This document shows, piece after piece, positions 19,995-30,802 of a stretch of 64,000 nucleotides of DNA (its first letter is position 1; every line of letters begins with the position of its first letter). Source of the DNA: Bathynomus jamesi (taxonomy: Eukaryota; Arthropoda; Malacostraca; Isopoda; Cirolanidae); the NCBI GenBank assembly GCA_023014485.1, contig JAJOZX010006157.1, positions 185,001 through 249,000 on the forward strand. Reading direction: 5' to 3'. The position numbers were made by a program, and so were the translations under genes. The notes below the pieces were generated by a model, which saw only the letters and a program-made list of their open reading frames with translations, did not search any database and was not told where the DNA came from.

Positions 19995-22092
19995 TTATTC
20001 CTTTTCCTGCTTATCGAACTGTTGTGATTTAGTATTGAAAAATGGCATTATGTTTCTTGATTCCAATCTCACTCGAATGAATCCATCCCTTCGTTCTTTT
20101 CCGCAAACTGTAGCTGCTGCTTCTGTTACTAGCTTAATACATCTTTCTACGGCCTGTGTGTGACATGGCATCCCAAGTATGCCTCCAAAATCTGACTGTT
20201 TGTAAGCGAGCTTTCTCAATTCCTTCTCCGTTCATTGCTGCAAAAGCGGAGGACTTAATTGCTCTTCTTCTTTCCAGTTAATAAGATCAATGTATTCTTT
20301 TGCTCCAAAGTTCAGCCTTGGTATTGTAAACTTTCGGATTTCCTTTTGTGTTTTGCTTCTTGCAAGCATAATTCTTCGAATTGCCATCTCTCTGATGTGC
20401 TCCTGATCATCGGTGATCATGGAGAGCAATAGGTTCTCTGGGTGAGCAAAATAAGCGTTGCATTGTATTGAAGAATCCACAAGTGGAAGGTATCTTAATC
20501 TTGAAATGGTTTCCCAGACATGTCTTCCTCCTTCTGTGCATGAAGATTTTGACTTAATGGTAAACCACATTGGAGCATAAACTTTCATTTCAAATGTTGC
20601 TAATGCACGAAGGTTCACTGATGGTTTATCTTTAGCAATGTATAAGCGTAGAATTCGATTTGCTGTAGTTATCCACCATGCATGATATAAAGTTCCTGGA
20701 TTTTTTGCAGACAAATCCTGAGAGCATTTACCTGAGCACACAGCTTTACAGATTTCAAGCAAATACTTCTGGTCCGTACTTAAGTCTTCAATTGCTATGT
20801 ATGGTATATCAGTATGGTATATCAGCTTCACTTTTATCAAACCCTGCAACTGGAAGTCGTTCACAATTTTTCGGTGCTTTGCCAATTGGTCCAGAGAAGG
20901 TATCACTTCCTCTTGTGCTCCCATCAATGTGATATAACACGTTGCGAAGTGGAAGTTCGTTAGCGTGCAACTGACATATTAGCAACTGCAAAGGTCTACC
21001 TAATGCCTATTCTAAGAGGCTAATAATTCCATTATGCCTTCCTGTGTTTAAAGGAGTTCTATCACATCCAATAGCCACCAGTTCATCAATGTTTTGAACA
21101 TTTTCTGATAAAAACTGAATTAACGAATCTTTAATACCATGAGCAGTACCAGAGACAGGTGCAATATGACCAACATAACAAGACCCTGGTTCTCTTACTA
21201 AGGTTATGTGTTCTTCAATGACCGAATTGCAATAATATTTTTTGCCTTGCTTGATATGACATTTAGTTTTGTCTTTTCTTCCATCAAAATATAGAGCTTT
21301 TAAGTGTCCTCATTATCTTCTTGTTGCATTTTACGCCGTATTTTCGTCCTTTCTCTTCTAATTTTACTCCTCTCAATTACGAGGGAGGTATCCTCATTTC
21401 CTATTAGACCAACATCTTGCAGGGCAGCAGATGCCAAAGATGCACCTGCCCGGTCAGATATGCCGGATCTATCACAAACTTGTGCAACATTTCCTATATT
21501 AACTCTCATTTGTTGATGCGAGTTAGACGGTCTAGCATCATCAACAGCTCTTGTTTGGGTCGGGTTTGATTCTTTCCCTGAGCAAGCTGAAATGTCACCC
21601 TTCGAATCAGAAGAATCAAGGCCTAAGCCTACAGCATCATCATTAGTTGAAATGCTTTTGCTAATTCGAGAAAGTTCCACTTCTTTTCGTTTTATATTCT
21701 TTTTAAGTTTTTCAGTTGTTATTTTATCTGTGTTCCCAATTGCCATTTTTCTATCTCCTCTTTGATCAGTGAGAAATTTTTGATCAATGCGAGGAACCTT
21801 TTTAGTTTTATCACAGTGACATGAATCAAACTCACATTTGCAGCTAGCAATATCAAATAAATTTTTAGCTTTTTCTTTGAACACCTGTAATTTGTTTTGA
21901 TAATTTGGGTTTCCTTTTTTTCCTTTGTATGGCTTTATCAACACCATATATTTATGGTGATACGTCAGAGACTGCAGGATCTTTATTATTAAACAACTTT
22001 ATGTCAGCTCTTACCCATAAATAATGTCTAAACATCTCTTCATAGGTTGGAAGCCTATTGCCTACACTACCTTGTCTTTATTTTTTATCCAT
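19995..22092 (-). pseudogene. hAT-like transposase of element 4
   Basis: Starts near an ATG at 22092 with an early stop. Reading on: LIKPYKGKKGNPNYQ, Cys-rich module FDIASCKCEFDSCHCDKTKK then KKVPRIDQKFLTDQRGDRK, CDRSGISDRAGASLASAAL, and VIERSKIRRERTKIRRK. Then a YFDGRKD block (about 21290), an EEHITLVREPGS block, CDRTPLNTGR (second Asp, CDG degraded), CQLHANELPLRNVL, LSTDQKYLLEICKAV and HAWWITTANRILRLY (RW is WW). Then YAPMWFTIK, QCNAYFAHPENLL and MPCHTQAVERCIKLVTEAA (candidate Glu). Breaks lie near 22080, 21970, 21300, 21005, 20815 and 20230. Arg-Trp and CDG damage suggest an older copy than element 3. Confidence 0.78.
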
Positions 22093-22402
22093 TTTAATGT
22101 TCTGAAAAAATAGATTAATGTAATTAAATCAGAGAATTACAAGAAAAAATATTTATGCATGCAAAAACGGTGAAGTAGTTATACTAATAGGCTAAGCTAA
22201 CCTGTAACACATCTCGTCACTGCACGCACTTTCGGAAGACTGAGTGACTGAGGCTGAAAATTGACGGTTTTTCAAGGTCATTGGGGAGCCTCTTACTGAA
22301 ACAGCAGCTAGTTCAATTTGGTGGACATTTAAATTAGCCTCATTTACAACTTTTCCTAGGTATCCAAATTGATATTCTAAATTCATATTTTCGCCCACCC
22401 TA

Positions 22403-24170
22403 ATATATATATATATATAAATGCAAAGAACGACGCTTGTGTAGAAGAGCGTTCCGCACACGATAGAAGAGAACGAGCAATGAAAAATGAGGTACCTCAC
22501 AGGAATCGAACCAGGGATCATCCAATTGCCGGTCGGACATGGTATCCACTACACCAAGGCCTCGATCAATCAGAATCGTAATTCTCCTACATACGAGTGG
22601 AATCAAATGCCCTGAGGGGGCACCTTCGCATGCCCGTACATATATACTTTTAACTGCAAACAACACAGTATAATTAATGTAAAGAACGACGCTTGTGTAG
22701 AAGAACGTTTCCGCACAAGATGAGGAGGGAGAACGAGCAAATGAAAATTGAGGTACCTCCCAGAATCGAACCCGGGATCATCCAATTGCCGGTCGGACAT
22801 GCTATCCACTACACCAAGGTCCTCGTTTGCTCGTTCTCCCTCTCTTATTGTGCGGACGCTCTTCTACACAAGCGTCGTTCTTTACATTATTATACTGTGT
22901 GTTGTTTGCAGTTAAAATGCATATATGTACGGCATCCGAAAGTGCCCTTAGGGCATTTGATTTCGCTCGTATGTAGGAGAATTATGACTTTTGATTGATC
23001 GAGGACCTTGGTGTAGGTGGATAGCATGTCAGACCGGCAATTGGATGATCCCAGATTCGATTCCTGGGAGGTACCTCATTTTTCATTTACTCGTTCTCCC
23101 TCCTCATCTTGTGCGGAACGTTCTTCTACACAAGCGTCGTTCTTTACATTAATTATACTGGGTGTTGTTTGCAGTTAAAATGTATATATACATATATATG
23201 TATATATATCGTAAAGAACGACGCTTGTATAGAAGAACATTCCGCGCAAGATGAGGAGGGAGAACGAACAAATGAAAAAATGAGGCAACCACCCGGGAAT
23301 CGAACCCGGGATCCTCCGATTGCCGGTCAGATATGATAACCACTACAACATGGGCCTCACCCGATCAGAAGTCGTAATTCTCCTACATACGCGCAGAAAC
23401 CAATGCCCGAGGGGGCACCTCCCGCATGCCGCACATATATATACATTTCAACTGCAAACAACACACAGTATAATTAACGTAAAGAACGACGCTTGTATAG
23501 AAGAACATTCCGCGCAAGACGAGGAGGGAGAACGAACAAATGAAAAAATGAGGTAACCACCCGGGAATCGAACCCGAGATCTTCCGATTGCCGGTCAGAT
23601 ATGATAACCACTACACCATGGGCCTCACTCGATCAGAAGTCGTAATTCTCCTACATACGCGCAGAAACCAATGCCCCGAGGGGGCACCTTCCGCATGCCG
23701 CACATATATATACATTTCAACTGCAAACAACACACAGTATAATTAACGTAAAGAACGACGCTTATATAGAAGAACATTCCGCGCAAGACGAGGAGGGAGA
23801 ACGAACAAATGAAAAAAATGAGGTAACCACCCGGGAATCGAACCCGAGATCTTCCGATTGCCGGTCAGATATGATAACCACTACACCATGGGCCTCACTC
23901 GGTCAGAAGTCGTAATTCTCCTACATACGCGCAGAAACCAATGCCCCGAGGGGGCACCTCCCGCATGCCGCACATATATATACATTTCAACTGCAAACAA
24001 CACACAGTATAATTAACGTAAAGAACGACGCTTGTATAGAAGAACATTCCGCGCAAGACGAGGAGGGAGAACGAACAAATGAAAAAATGAGGTAACCACC
24101 CGGGAATCGAACCCGGGATCTTCCGATTGCCGGTCAGATATGATAACCACTACACCATAGGCCTCACTCG
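22403..24170. repeat. Tandem array of ~270-bp tRNA-like (Pol III type) repeats
   Basis: Four direct units of 268-270 bp start with GTAAAGAACGACGCTT at 23211, 23479, 23748 and 24018. More diverged units lie at 22419-22830 (same orientation) and 22826-23160 (inverted). Each unit contains a tRNA-like part, read on the minus strand in direct units: A-box-like GTGTAGTGGTTATCAT, a 5-bp anticodon stem with loop CCGGCAA, and a B box GGTTCGATTCCCGGG. Positions are about 22490-22562, 22751-22822, 22985-23072 (plus strand), 23284-23358, 23553-23628, 23822-23898 and 24092-24168. Acceptor arms do not pair well, so these are not normal tRNA genes. The tail of each unit is unrelated to tRNA and includes a CCGAGGGGGCACC stretch and a TATATATA run. 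It is best read as an amplified SINE-like or satellite repeat. Confidence 0.75.
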
Positions 24171-24178
24171 ATTTAAAA

Positions 24179-24179
24179 G

Positions 24180-24214
<35 letters not shown>

Positions 24215-24220
24215 CTCTCT
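24179..24220. repeat. (CT)n microsatellite
   Basis: CTCTCT run broken once by TTCT, directly at the end of the tRNA-like array. Confidence 0.9.
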
Positions 24221-25265
24221 GATCACACCGCATCCCATCAGAGGTCTTCAGCAGGGACATCGGCAATGTATCCATATAACGTTAATAATAACCGAAACTC
24301 GGGGAAAATATACTCTCTGCCTTCCGCTCTATCCCAAATCCTTTTCTCTTAGTAACCTCTTAATACAAACTAATCTATCATATTTTGCGACTTTTTAACT
24401 CTGGTAGGATTCAATTCCATTCCTATAGTGTAAGAGATACTTAAATTCATGTGTGTATTATGCCATATGATGTGCGTAATAAATAATCATTTTTAAATAG
24501 TTGGAGCGTTCAAGGTCATCTGTAATAATCTATAGACTACCCCTCAAGCCATATTATATAATTTATGTGCTAGGTTTAAGAACGCTGGCATTGAAGGATG
24601 GAAGGAAGGGACAGTAAAAGCGATAATAGGTTTAATGGAGGAAGTGGAATGAGGATGGAGGTAAGCGTTGCTATGTCGAAGGAAACGAGGTTGGGTGGGG
24701 AATTATGAAGGGAGGAGGAAAGGGAGAGAGGGGGCTAAAATGAACGCGGGGATGTGTTAAGGGAGAGGAGAGAAATTCATATGAAATATAAACACAAACT
24801 CAAATATTTATTTTAATGCCCTAGACCTAGAAAGACAAAGAGCAAAATACCTTAAACTAACAATGAATTGACAGAAACAGAAGAGTCTGGTCTTAGACGC
24901 ACTGATAGGTTTAACGTATGTGGATAGAGGCCGCCACTCAGAATTACCACTACTACCTAAGTCATAATAAGGTTATTTACTATGACAGAGTAGTCATGAG
25001 TAGTTATGGAAATAAAATATGATTATACTGTTGATGGCTGACTATATTCAGTTGGGTATAAACTGTTGCTGACAATCTTTGGATCCTTGGCTTTTAAGAC
25101 GAATTTTTTTATGCATATGTTCAACAAAATAGGAAATTGGCTGATTATTATTACCATTCGAAGGGTTGGTACCCTTCACAACCGAAATCATTTTCAGAAG
25201 GGGTGCATGGTATCCTCATTTCCTTTATCGTCCCAGCACGCTTCACATAAGCCATTTACGCAAAG
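24221..25265. other. No gene recognised; purine-rich and AT-rich DNA
   Basis: A G/A-rich stretch (about 24590-24770) is followed by AT-rich sequence leading to a Tc1-like transposase. I could not find terminal repeats of that transposon here. Confidence 0.5.
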
Positions 25266-26298
25266 ATGGAAAGGCCGTCTGTGCACCACGAGACGACCCA
25301 GGCAATGCGGGGAGCAATGGTGACATTGCATGAATATGGTGTGCCAATAAGAGAAATATCAAGACGACTAGACGTTCATCGAAGCACTGTGGAACGGTGG
25401 ATTCATCGATATGAAGCAGAAAACTCAATCGCTACTTTGCCGAGGTCTGGTCCTCCGCGTTCAACATCTCAAGAGGAAGATGCTGCAATTGTTAATAATG
25501 CCAGAGAGCATCCGTTTGTTCCAGCGACGCATATTTACAGACACCTGAACCTTCGTTGTAGCGCAAATACAGTGAACAACAGACTTCACGAGGCAGGGTA
25601 TTTTTCTCGCCGTCCAGCTATAAAACCTGCATTGACGATTGAGCATAAAGAGGCGCGGATGGGATTTGCCTTGCAATACTTGCCGCAGGAGGAAGAATTC
25701 TGGAGAAAAGTTGTGTACTGTGACGAAAAAACATTTTCAACATATAGTCATGGTTCCCTGCATTGTTGGAGGCAGCGCGGAAAACGCTATGAAGAAGGAA
25801 ATGTTTTCCTGAGCAAACGTAGTGGTCACATCAATCTCGGTGTGTGGGGCTGGATGTCTGGCTATGGTGTCGGAGAATTGACTCAAGTAGATGGACGCTT
25901 TACTGGACAGCAATATTGCCAGATACTGGAAGAGGTGCTGCTACCCAGTGTTCGTGCGTATCTGGTTCCAGCGCCGGAACCATTTTACTTAATGGAAGAT
26001 AAGTCCCATTCATAGGAGTAACGTTGTGAGAGCGTGGTACGAAGAACACCCAGAGATTATTAATCTAATTCTGCCACCACGTTCTCCTGATTTGAATCCG
26101 ATTGAAAACCTTTGGGCAATAATGATTAACGAATGGGAGCAATGCAATGAAAGAACATTTGAAGCACTTTTAGCTCACACGAGGAATAGTTGGGAGAGCT
26201 TACGCCGAACACCAAACATTCCCTACAATCTGGCCTCTTCTATGCCGCAACGATTGCAAGAAATTATTGATGCCGGAGGAAGCTATACGAAATACTGA
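25266..26298 (+). pseudogene. Tc1-like transposase, single frameshift
   Basis: Starts at ATG 25266. Two helix-turn-helix regions: VPIREISRRLDVHRSTVERW and ATHIYRHLNLRCSANTVNN. DDE domain: VVYCDEKTFS (first Asp, about 25724), LMEDKSHS near 25998 (second Asp, normally QDNSPIH), then a frameshift near 26015, and SPDLNPIENLWA (Glu, about 26088). Spacing between the last two acids fits DD34E. The C-terminus matches the family (MPQRLQEIIDAGG). Terminal repeats were not found, so the element's ends may have decayed. It is related to the degenerate copy at 38130-39134. Confidence 0.82.
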
Positions 26299-27329
26299 TG
26301 TTAAAGCCATGACGTAAATGTGTATCGAATATATATTTATGTTAATATAGAATTTTATTATATTTTTATGTTTGACATCTATAAAAGTATATATTGTGAC
26401 CATGAAAGAACTTTACTTATCCTTAGTTAGAATCTTTTCTTGCAATGTCTACGCTCGTGGAGATGATAATATATGCATTGTTGAAACAAACTATGAGAAG
26501 GTAATAGTTTCAGGAAAAAAATAAAAACTGGCAACATCGAGGCCATCACATGTTTATGGGAATTGTCATATGATATGCTACCAATAAACTCTTATATACT
26601 ACTATATACAGTATACTATATTACGTAATAATTACGATGAACAAATCAAATGCAAATTTCTCGGATTCACGGCCCACCAGTCTTGCTTTAGACTAATTAC
26701 TTTCATAAGATGGAATAGGTTACCTCTTAAAACAATGGATAAACTATCTATTAGTTAGATGACCGTGACTTCCTGAAAATGCGAGCGCGTGAGAGGTTCA
26801 CTGAGGAATTTGGTAATTAGATTCTTCACGTAGGATATGTATCACAAACAACAATATTGACAACAATTCCCAACAATTACTTAATATCAATTATTGCATT
26901 TGAGCAAATAATTTAGACCTGCGTCAAAATAACTTAGGTATCATGCCATGATTTGGGATATTTGCCGAATTAGTCGTTCTCTATAGTCTACAGTATATAT
27001 TGAGACGGTATAATGTAATGCCCAGCTAATATTATGATGACTAGGATTGCTCCATAACCATCCTAACATCCCGAAACTTGGTCATTCTGCTTCTTAATCA
27101 TTTGTATTTTAAACACTAAAATGTAGCAGAAGTGACGTAATAATGGACGTCATTGATGGGGTTAGAGCAGTTATGTGCACCAATCCGAACACACCTCCGC
27201 TGCCATAAGGACTGCCCATTTTATACCTAACAGACGAGCTTGGGACGAGACAGAGGCGTGAGACTTCTTATAAGCACTGTACATGATCACCGACTTTGAA
27301 AAGTTCTACTAAGAATGATGCTTTGTCTT
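26299..27329. other. No gene recognised
   Basis: AT-rich DNA with no sustained frame and no repeat shared with the rest of the window that I could see. Part may be the decayed left end of the Polinton that follows. Confidence 0.5.
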
Positions 27330-27383
27330 ATTTTCCGGTTCTGTAAACACGCCCCTTTTAAAAACTTCATTAGATGTCCCATT

Positions 27384-27985
27384 CTACCCACGATAAGAGC
27401 GATTGTAGGATGATGATAACTGATTCAGAATGTCTCGGTATCTGTAAATACTTTTGTGCGTAACATAACGATACATGAGCTCCTTGATGGTTTGCTGCAA
27501 ATTTTCAATTAAAGACAATTTATGCACTGAGTTGCTGCTATTATAACTAATGTTAATTAAATTCCGCCAACATATCTTCAAAAGAACGATCTGTAAACTC
27601 TTTCCTCAAATCTGTACAGAAATAGGCTGGATTCTATTTTCCTTTAACATCAAAGACTTTGTATTTTAGCAACTGCGTCTGGCGTTTGATTTTCAAGAGG
27701 TACAAGCCATAAGTATCTGAAGAAGTTAATTATAAATAGAATATACCTGTAGCCATCATTATACGTTGAGTGTATTTGCATAGCAATCAAATCTGCCTGC
27801 CATAGAGTGTCCAACAATGGTGCTTTTGTTTTTGCAGTTTTTAGGTTTCTTCGCACATGCTTATGAAGTGTATGTATAGGTATCCTGTTCATGCAAAAAA
27901 TTCTCAACATCGTTTTTCTTTACCCTTTCTGCATAGGTACCTTTGTAGAGTGTTAATGATTCTCACTCTTATCCAAAATTATTAA
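27384..27985 (-). pseudogene. Polinton retroviral-type integrase
   Basis: An N-terminal part gives LHKHVRRNLKTAKT. The rve core follows: LWQADLIAM (first Asp), NDGYRYILFIINFFRYLWLV, where the expected second Asp (VIDVFS) reads INFF, and VPLENQTPDAVAKI. After a shift the C-terminal part has IENLQQTIKELMYRYV (Glu) and YNRSYRG. Integrases of this class insert Polintons with 6-bp duplications. Loss of the middle Asp and at least two breaks make it a relic. Order and orientation relative to the ATPase are typical of Polintons. Confidence 0.75.
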
Positions 27986-28809
27986 ATCGGGTGCACCTGT
28001 TGGAGTGGTACTCTGGTGTGAGGTTTGAGTTGGTTGTTGTGGAGCTTTTATTCTGTTTTAGTTACTAATCAATGTTTTTGGAATGTTCATCTGCTGTAAC
28101 CTTATTTTAATATGGTTCCATCCTGATGGTGGTGCGCTCTCCCCCTTTCACCCCAAATCATGGATGACGTCAATAATGTTCGAACCTTGTACCATTAAAT
28201 CTTCAGCAATAAATTCACCTGTGGTAGACCACTGTATAATTGGATCACCGCTCAATTGATTAAAAAGACTTAAACCTTTATTCCTCAGCTCAGTGTATTA
28301 GAAAGACCTTTTTTAGCACGTGTTCAAGGTGATGCGAGTTTCCTCCACTGTCTTCGAGTTGTTCGTCTTTTGTCTCGACACTTTCATTATCGCCACTGTG
28401 TTTGGTAACTTATGGGTAGCTACACAGGTTTCTTATAGTTCTCGTACTCTTGAAGAAATTTCTGGAGAGTTTCTAGGTATAGAGTAAAATTCTTTTCTCA
28501 TCAGGATGTTTTTTTTTTAGTTAATATATTCAGCAATTCACTCTCCATTCTTTACGTCTGTTTTTACTGTTGTATAGAGATGTTTCAGCGTTCTTTGTAT
28601 TTTGAAGTGAAGCGTACACCTCATGAGGTAACACTACGGCCTATAAACTGTCTCAAAACCACAGCTAAATCTTAAAATAGGACAGGCAAGAATGATTCAC
28701 CTTTTTGTACACCAAGATGTTTTTTATTTGACACATCTTGTCTTTTACGAGCGAGTGTTCGCATTATGTTCTTGTAACGATGTAAACATACATTCTGCGA
28801 TGCGGTCAT
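27986..28809. other. Decayed Polinton interior, no gene assigned
   Basis: Between integrase and ATPase relics I find only short frames. Intact Polintons often carry further ORFs here, but nothing could be assigned. Confidence 0.4.
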
Positions 28810-29560
28810 TAGGACGTTACATTTTATAACATTGAAACGGACTTCGCAGATACATTTTTAAAAGTCAAGGTCAACGTTTTTTGTAAACAGTGGCTAAAGA
28901 ATAGTAGGCAACCGAATGAACGTTTTGATAAAAGTTTCAACCTCGTTGGAGAATATGTTTGTTCATCGAAGCACCCTAAAAGTGTTGAGCGGGTGCAGGC
29001 CACAGAACTAATACCCATATCGCCGACTTGTTGCTTCTTTTAAACTTCCAAAAAAGCCTTACGCTGACCCAGAAACATTTGACCTGCTAATACTCGTACA
29101 CCAATTTGCGATACATCCTGACGCTGAGTGAATAAGACAAAATGAAACGTGTTTAAAGAAACATCCCGCATAAACTTTTCTTGAAAAATAGGTTTTGATT
29201 GATGAAGAACACCGATGAAGATGGTAGGAAATCACTGTAAACGTCTCGGCAATCGTTTTATTTATTTCTACAGAAGATCATCAATCACAGTCACAGTATG
29301 TTTATCATTATTTAATGCACCAACGTCATAAATCCCTTTATTGAATAAGACATCTTTGTAATCGTCAGAAATAGGCTGGTCAGTTGATAACGATGTGTAC
29401 AGGCTTTGAGAACAATGTATCTTTATCTTTAATAACTTTTAGCATAAATACAGTTATCCCCACCCTGTGGGGACAACTTATAATATATGTTGATGGCATT
29501 ATGAATCTAAATTTTTCTGGCCACTTCATCTTTTGCGTGACACGCTCTTAAGCAATGATT
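28810..29560 (-). pseudogene. Polinton FtsK/A32-type packaging ATPase, decayed
   Basis: Collinear with the ATPase at 60744-61499. Shared blocks include WPEKFRF, a degraded P-loop region (SCPHRVGITVF where the other copy has SGPTGCGKTVF) near 29460, VIKDK, and a C-terminal part similar to SQIGVLANHMFP through REVFF-type residues (about 29040-28850). Many stops interrupt it. The family powers packaging of DNA into capsids. The lost P-loop rules out function. Confidence 0.65.
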
Positions 29561-29639
29561 TTACCAAATATAAAGATTTTTTAAAAGTCTTTCCTTATAT
29601 TCACTAATCCTCTCTTGGTCTTCTTTTCCAGAATGATGA

Positions 29640-30476
29640 ATGATACCTCCAACCAGCAAGAACTTGTCGAACTTCATGAGGTTTCAGAAAGAACTCGAGA
29701 CGCCTCACCGAATCCTTCAACCTCCTTGGCTGATGATAGGTAAGATCGTGGGACCGGTCCTGAGCCGTCCGTTTCGGATGTTGAAAGAAGGACTCGAGGA
29801 AACAGACAGGATCCTTACAACCCATCAGGAATTAAGCCACTATTGGTGGAGGATTCTGAAAAAAAAAACACATAAGGTATGCCTTCAAAACGTTCAAGAT
29901 TCGAGTCGTATAACTCTGAGGGCACAATGTCGCCACGAACGCCAACCTCTTCATCACGAAGCTCACACGCTTTAGAGAACTTAAGTGGTTCCGTGTCACT
30001 TCAGCCTTGAACTTTCTCCGCAGCACACCAAGACCCTTCTTCTGACGCATCTACATCCAACACAGAAACAATAACAACAACTCATCCATCAGACGGTGGT
30101 GTATCAATGAAGTTATTACACAATGTGAGTAACACCCCCGTACTGCTTAGAAAAAGGTACAGTTTTGGGGTTGATCTACGGATCGTTTAGGATGATGGTT
30201 TTAAACAAGGTGTTCGCAATGTACTTCGACGCATCGTAGCATATGCCATTCAACGTAATGAGGGGCGGGAAGCAAAGATGAGGTTGGCACTTGGCTTTGA
30301 GTCTTATGATGAGGATGGTGACCTGTTTTGAGTAGTTATACCCTACAGACGACTGATGGGTGAGAATATGGACTACATCCTCTCACGTAATGATGCATAG
30401 TAGTTCAAAATTCAACCTGGTGAATTTCATAACCGATACTGACCACGCCTTCCGGATTGAGGGTCATGATGCTGCA
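29640..30476 (+). pseudogene. Polinton DNA polymerase B, N-terminal region
   Basis: The frame is weak and broken. It stands divergently to the ATPase, exactly as the polymerase N-terminal region does at 61500-62160 in the third Polinton. Alignable blocks are RRIVAYAIQRNEGREAKM-like text against RRIVERNVEFPF, and, near the end, GHDAAL against a similar block there. It is cut at 30476 by the CTGTACAC target duplication of element 5. Confidence 0.5.
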
Positions 30477-30707
30477 CTGTACACTAGGCCGGGTCGTTTT
30501 TGCTTGAAAAATTTTTTTTGGGAAGTTGTTTAATTTACCCTGTATTACGAAAGTTTGTGTACCTACAGAGGAAGTATCATGACAAAGTTTCAAGCTTTTA
30601 TATAAATATTTTGAGGTCCCACAAGTCACAAAATTTTGGTGATTTTTTCCGATACTCCGTATAGTAAACTACAGCTCTTTGCTGACCTGTCATGATAGTT
30701 TAAAAGG

Positions 30708-30790
30708 CAAATCACCCAGAATTCACCACGAGGAGGTGGCTGTAAGTTGAATTCCACATCATGCCCAGCCCAACCTCCCTTCCATTAGTT
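30708..30790 (-). repeat. Conserved block next to transposase stop, element 5
   Basis: CCAGAATTCACCACGAGGAG, then GTGGCTG, TGAATTCCAC and CCCAACCTCCC. It is homologous to 10085-10165 and 19909-19985. Confidence 0.6.
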
Positions 30791-30802
30791 TTTACATGTA
30801 GT

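Larger units (their letters stand above)
19889..22402 (-). mobile_element. hAT-like element 4 (subfamily B), left end missing
   Basis: The right end reads TCGCCCACCCTA (22402) followed by (AT)n, matching the CCACCCTA ends of elements 2 and 3. A minus-strand transposase gene and the conserved block after its stop are present. No left terminus is found; the Penelope-like element abuts it at 19888, so the left end was lost or lies beyond that insertion. Insertion into (TA)n hides any target duplication. Confidence 0.7.

Noticed and set aside
22490..24168. Functional tRNA genes (anticodon GGC)
   Set aside because: A and B boxes and the anticodon stem are present, but the acceptor strands do not pair and base 33 is C, not T.
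23211..24170. CRISPR-like array of regular repeats
   Set aside because: Units are about 270 bp and continuous, with no short repeat plus unique spacer pattern, and the context is eukaryotic.
25243..25676. Minus-strand frames opposite the Tc1-like transposase
   Set aside because: They overlap the helix-turn-helix coding of the plus-strand transposase and show no domain of their own.
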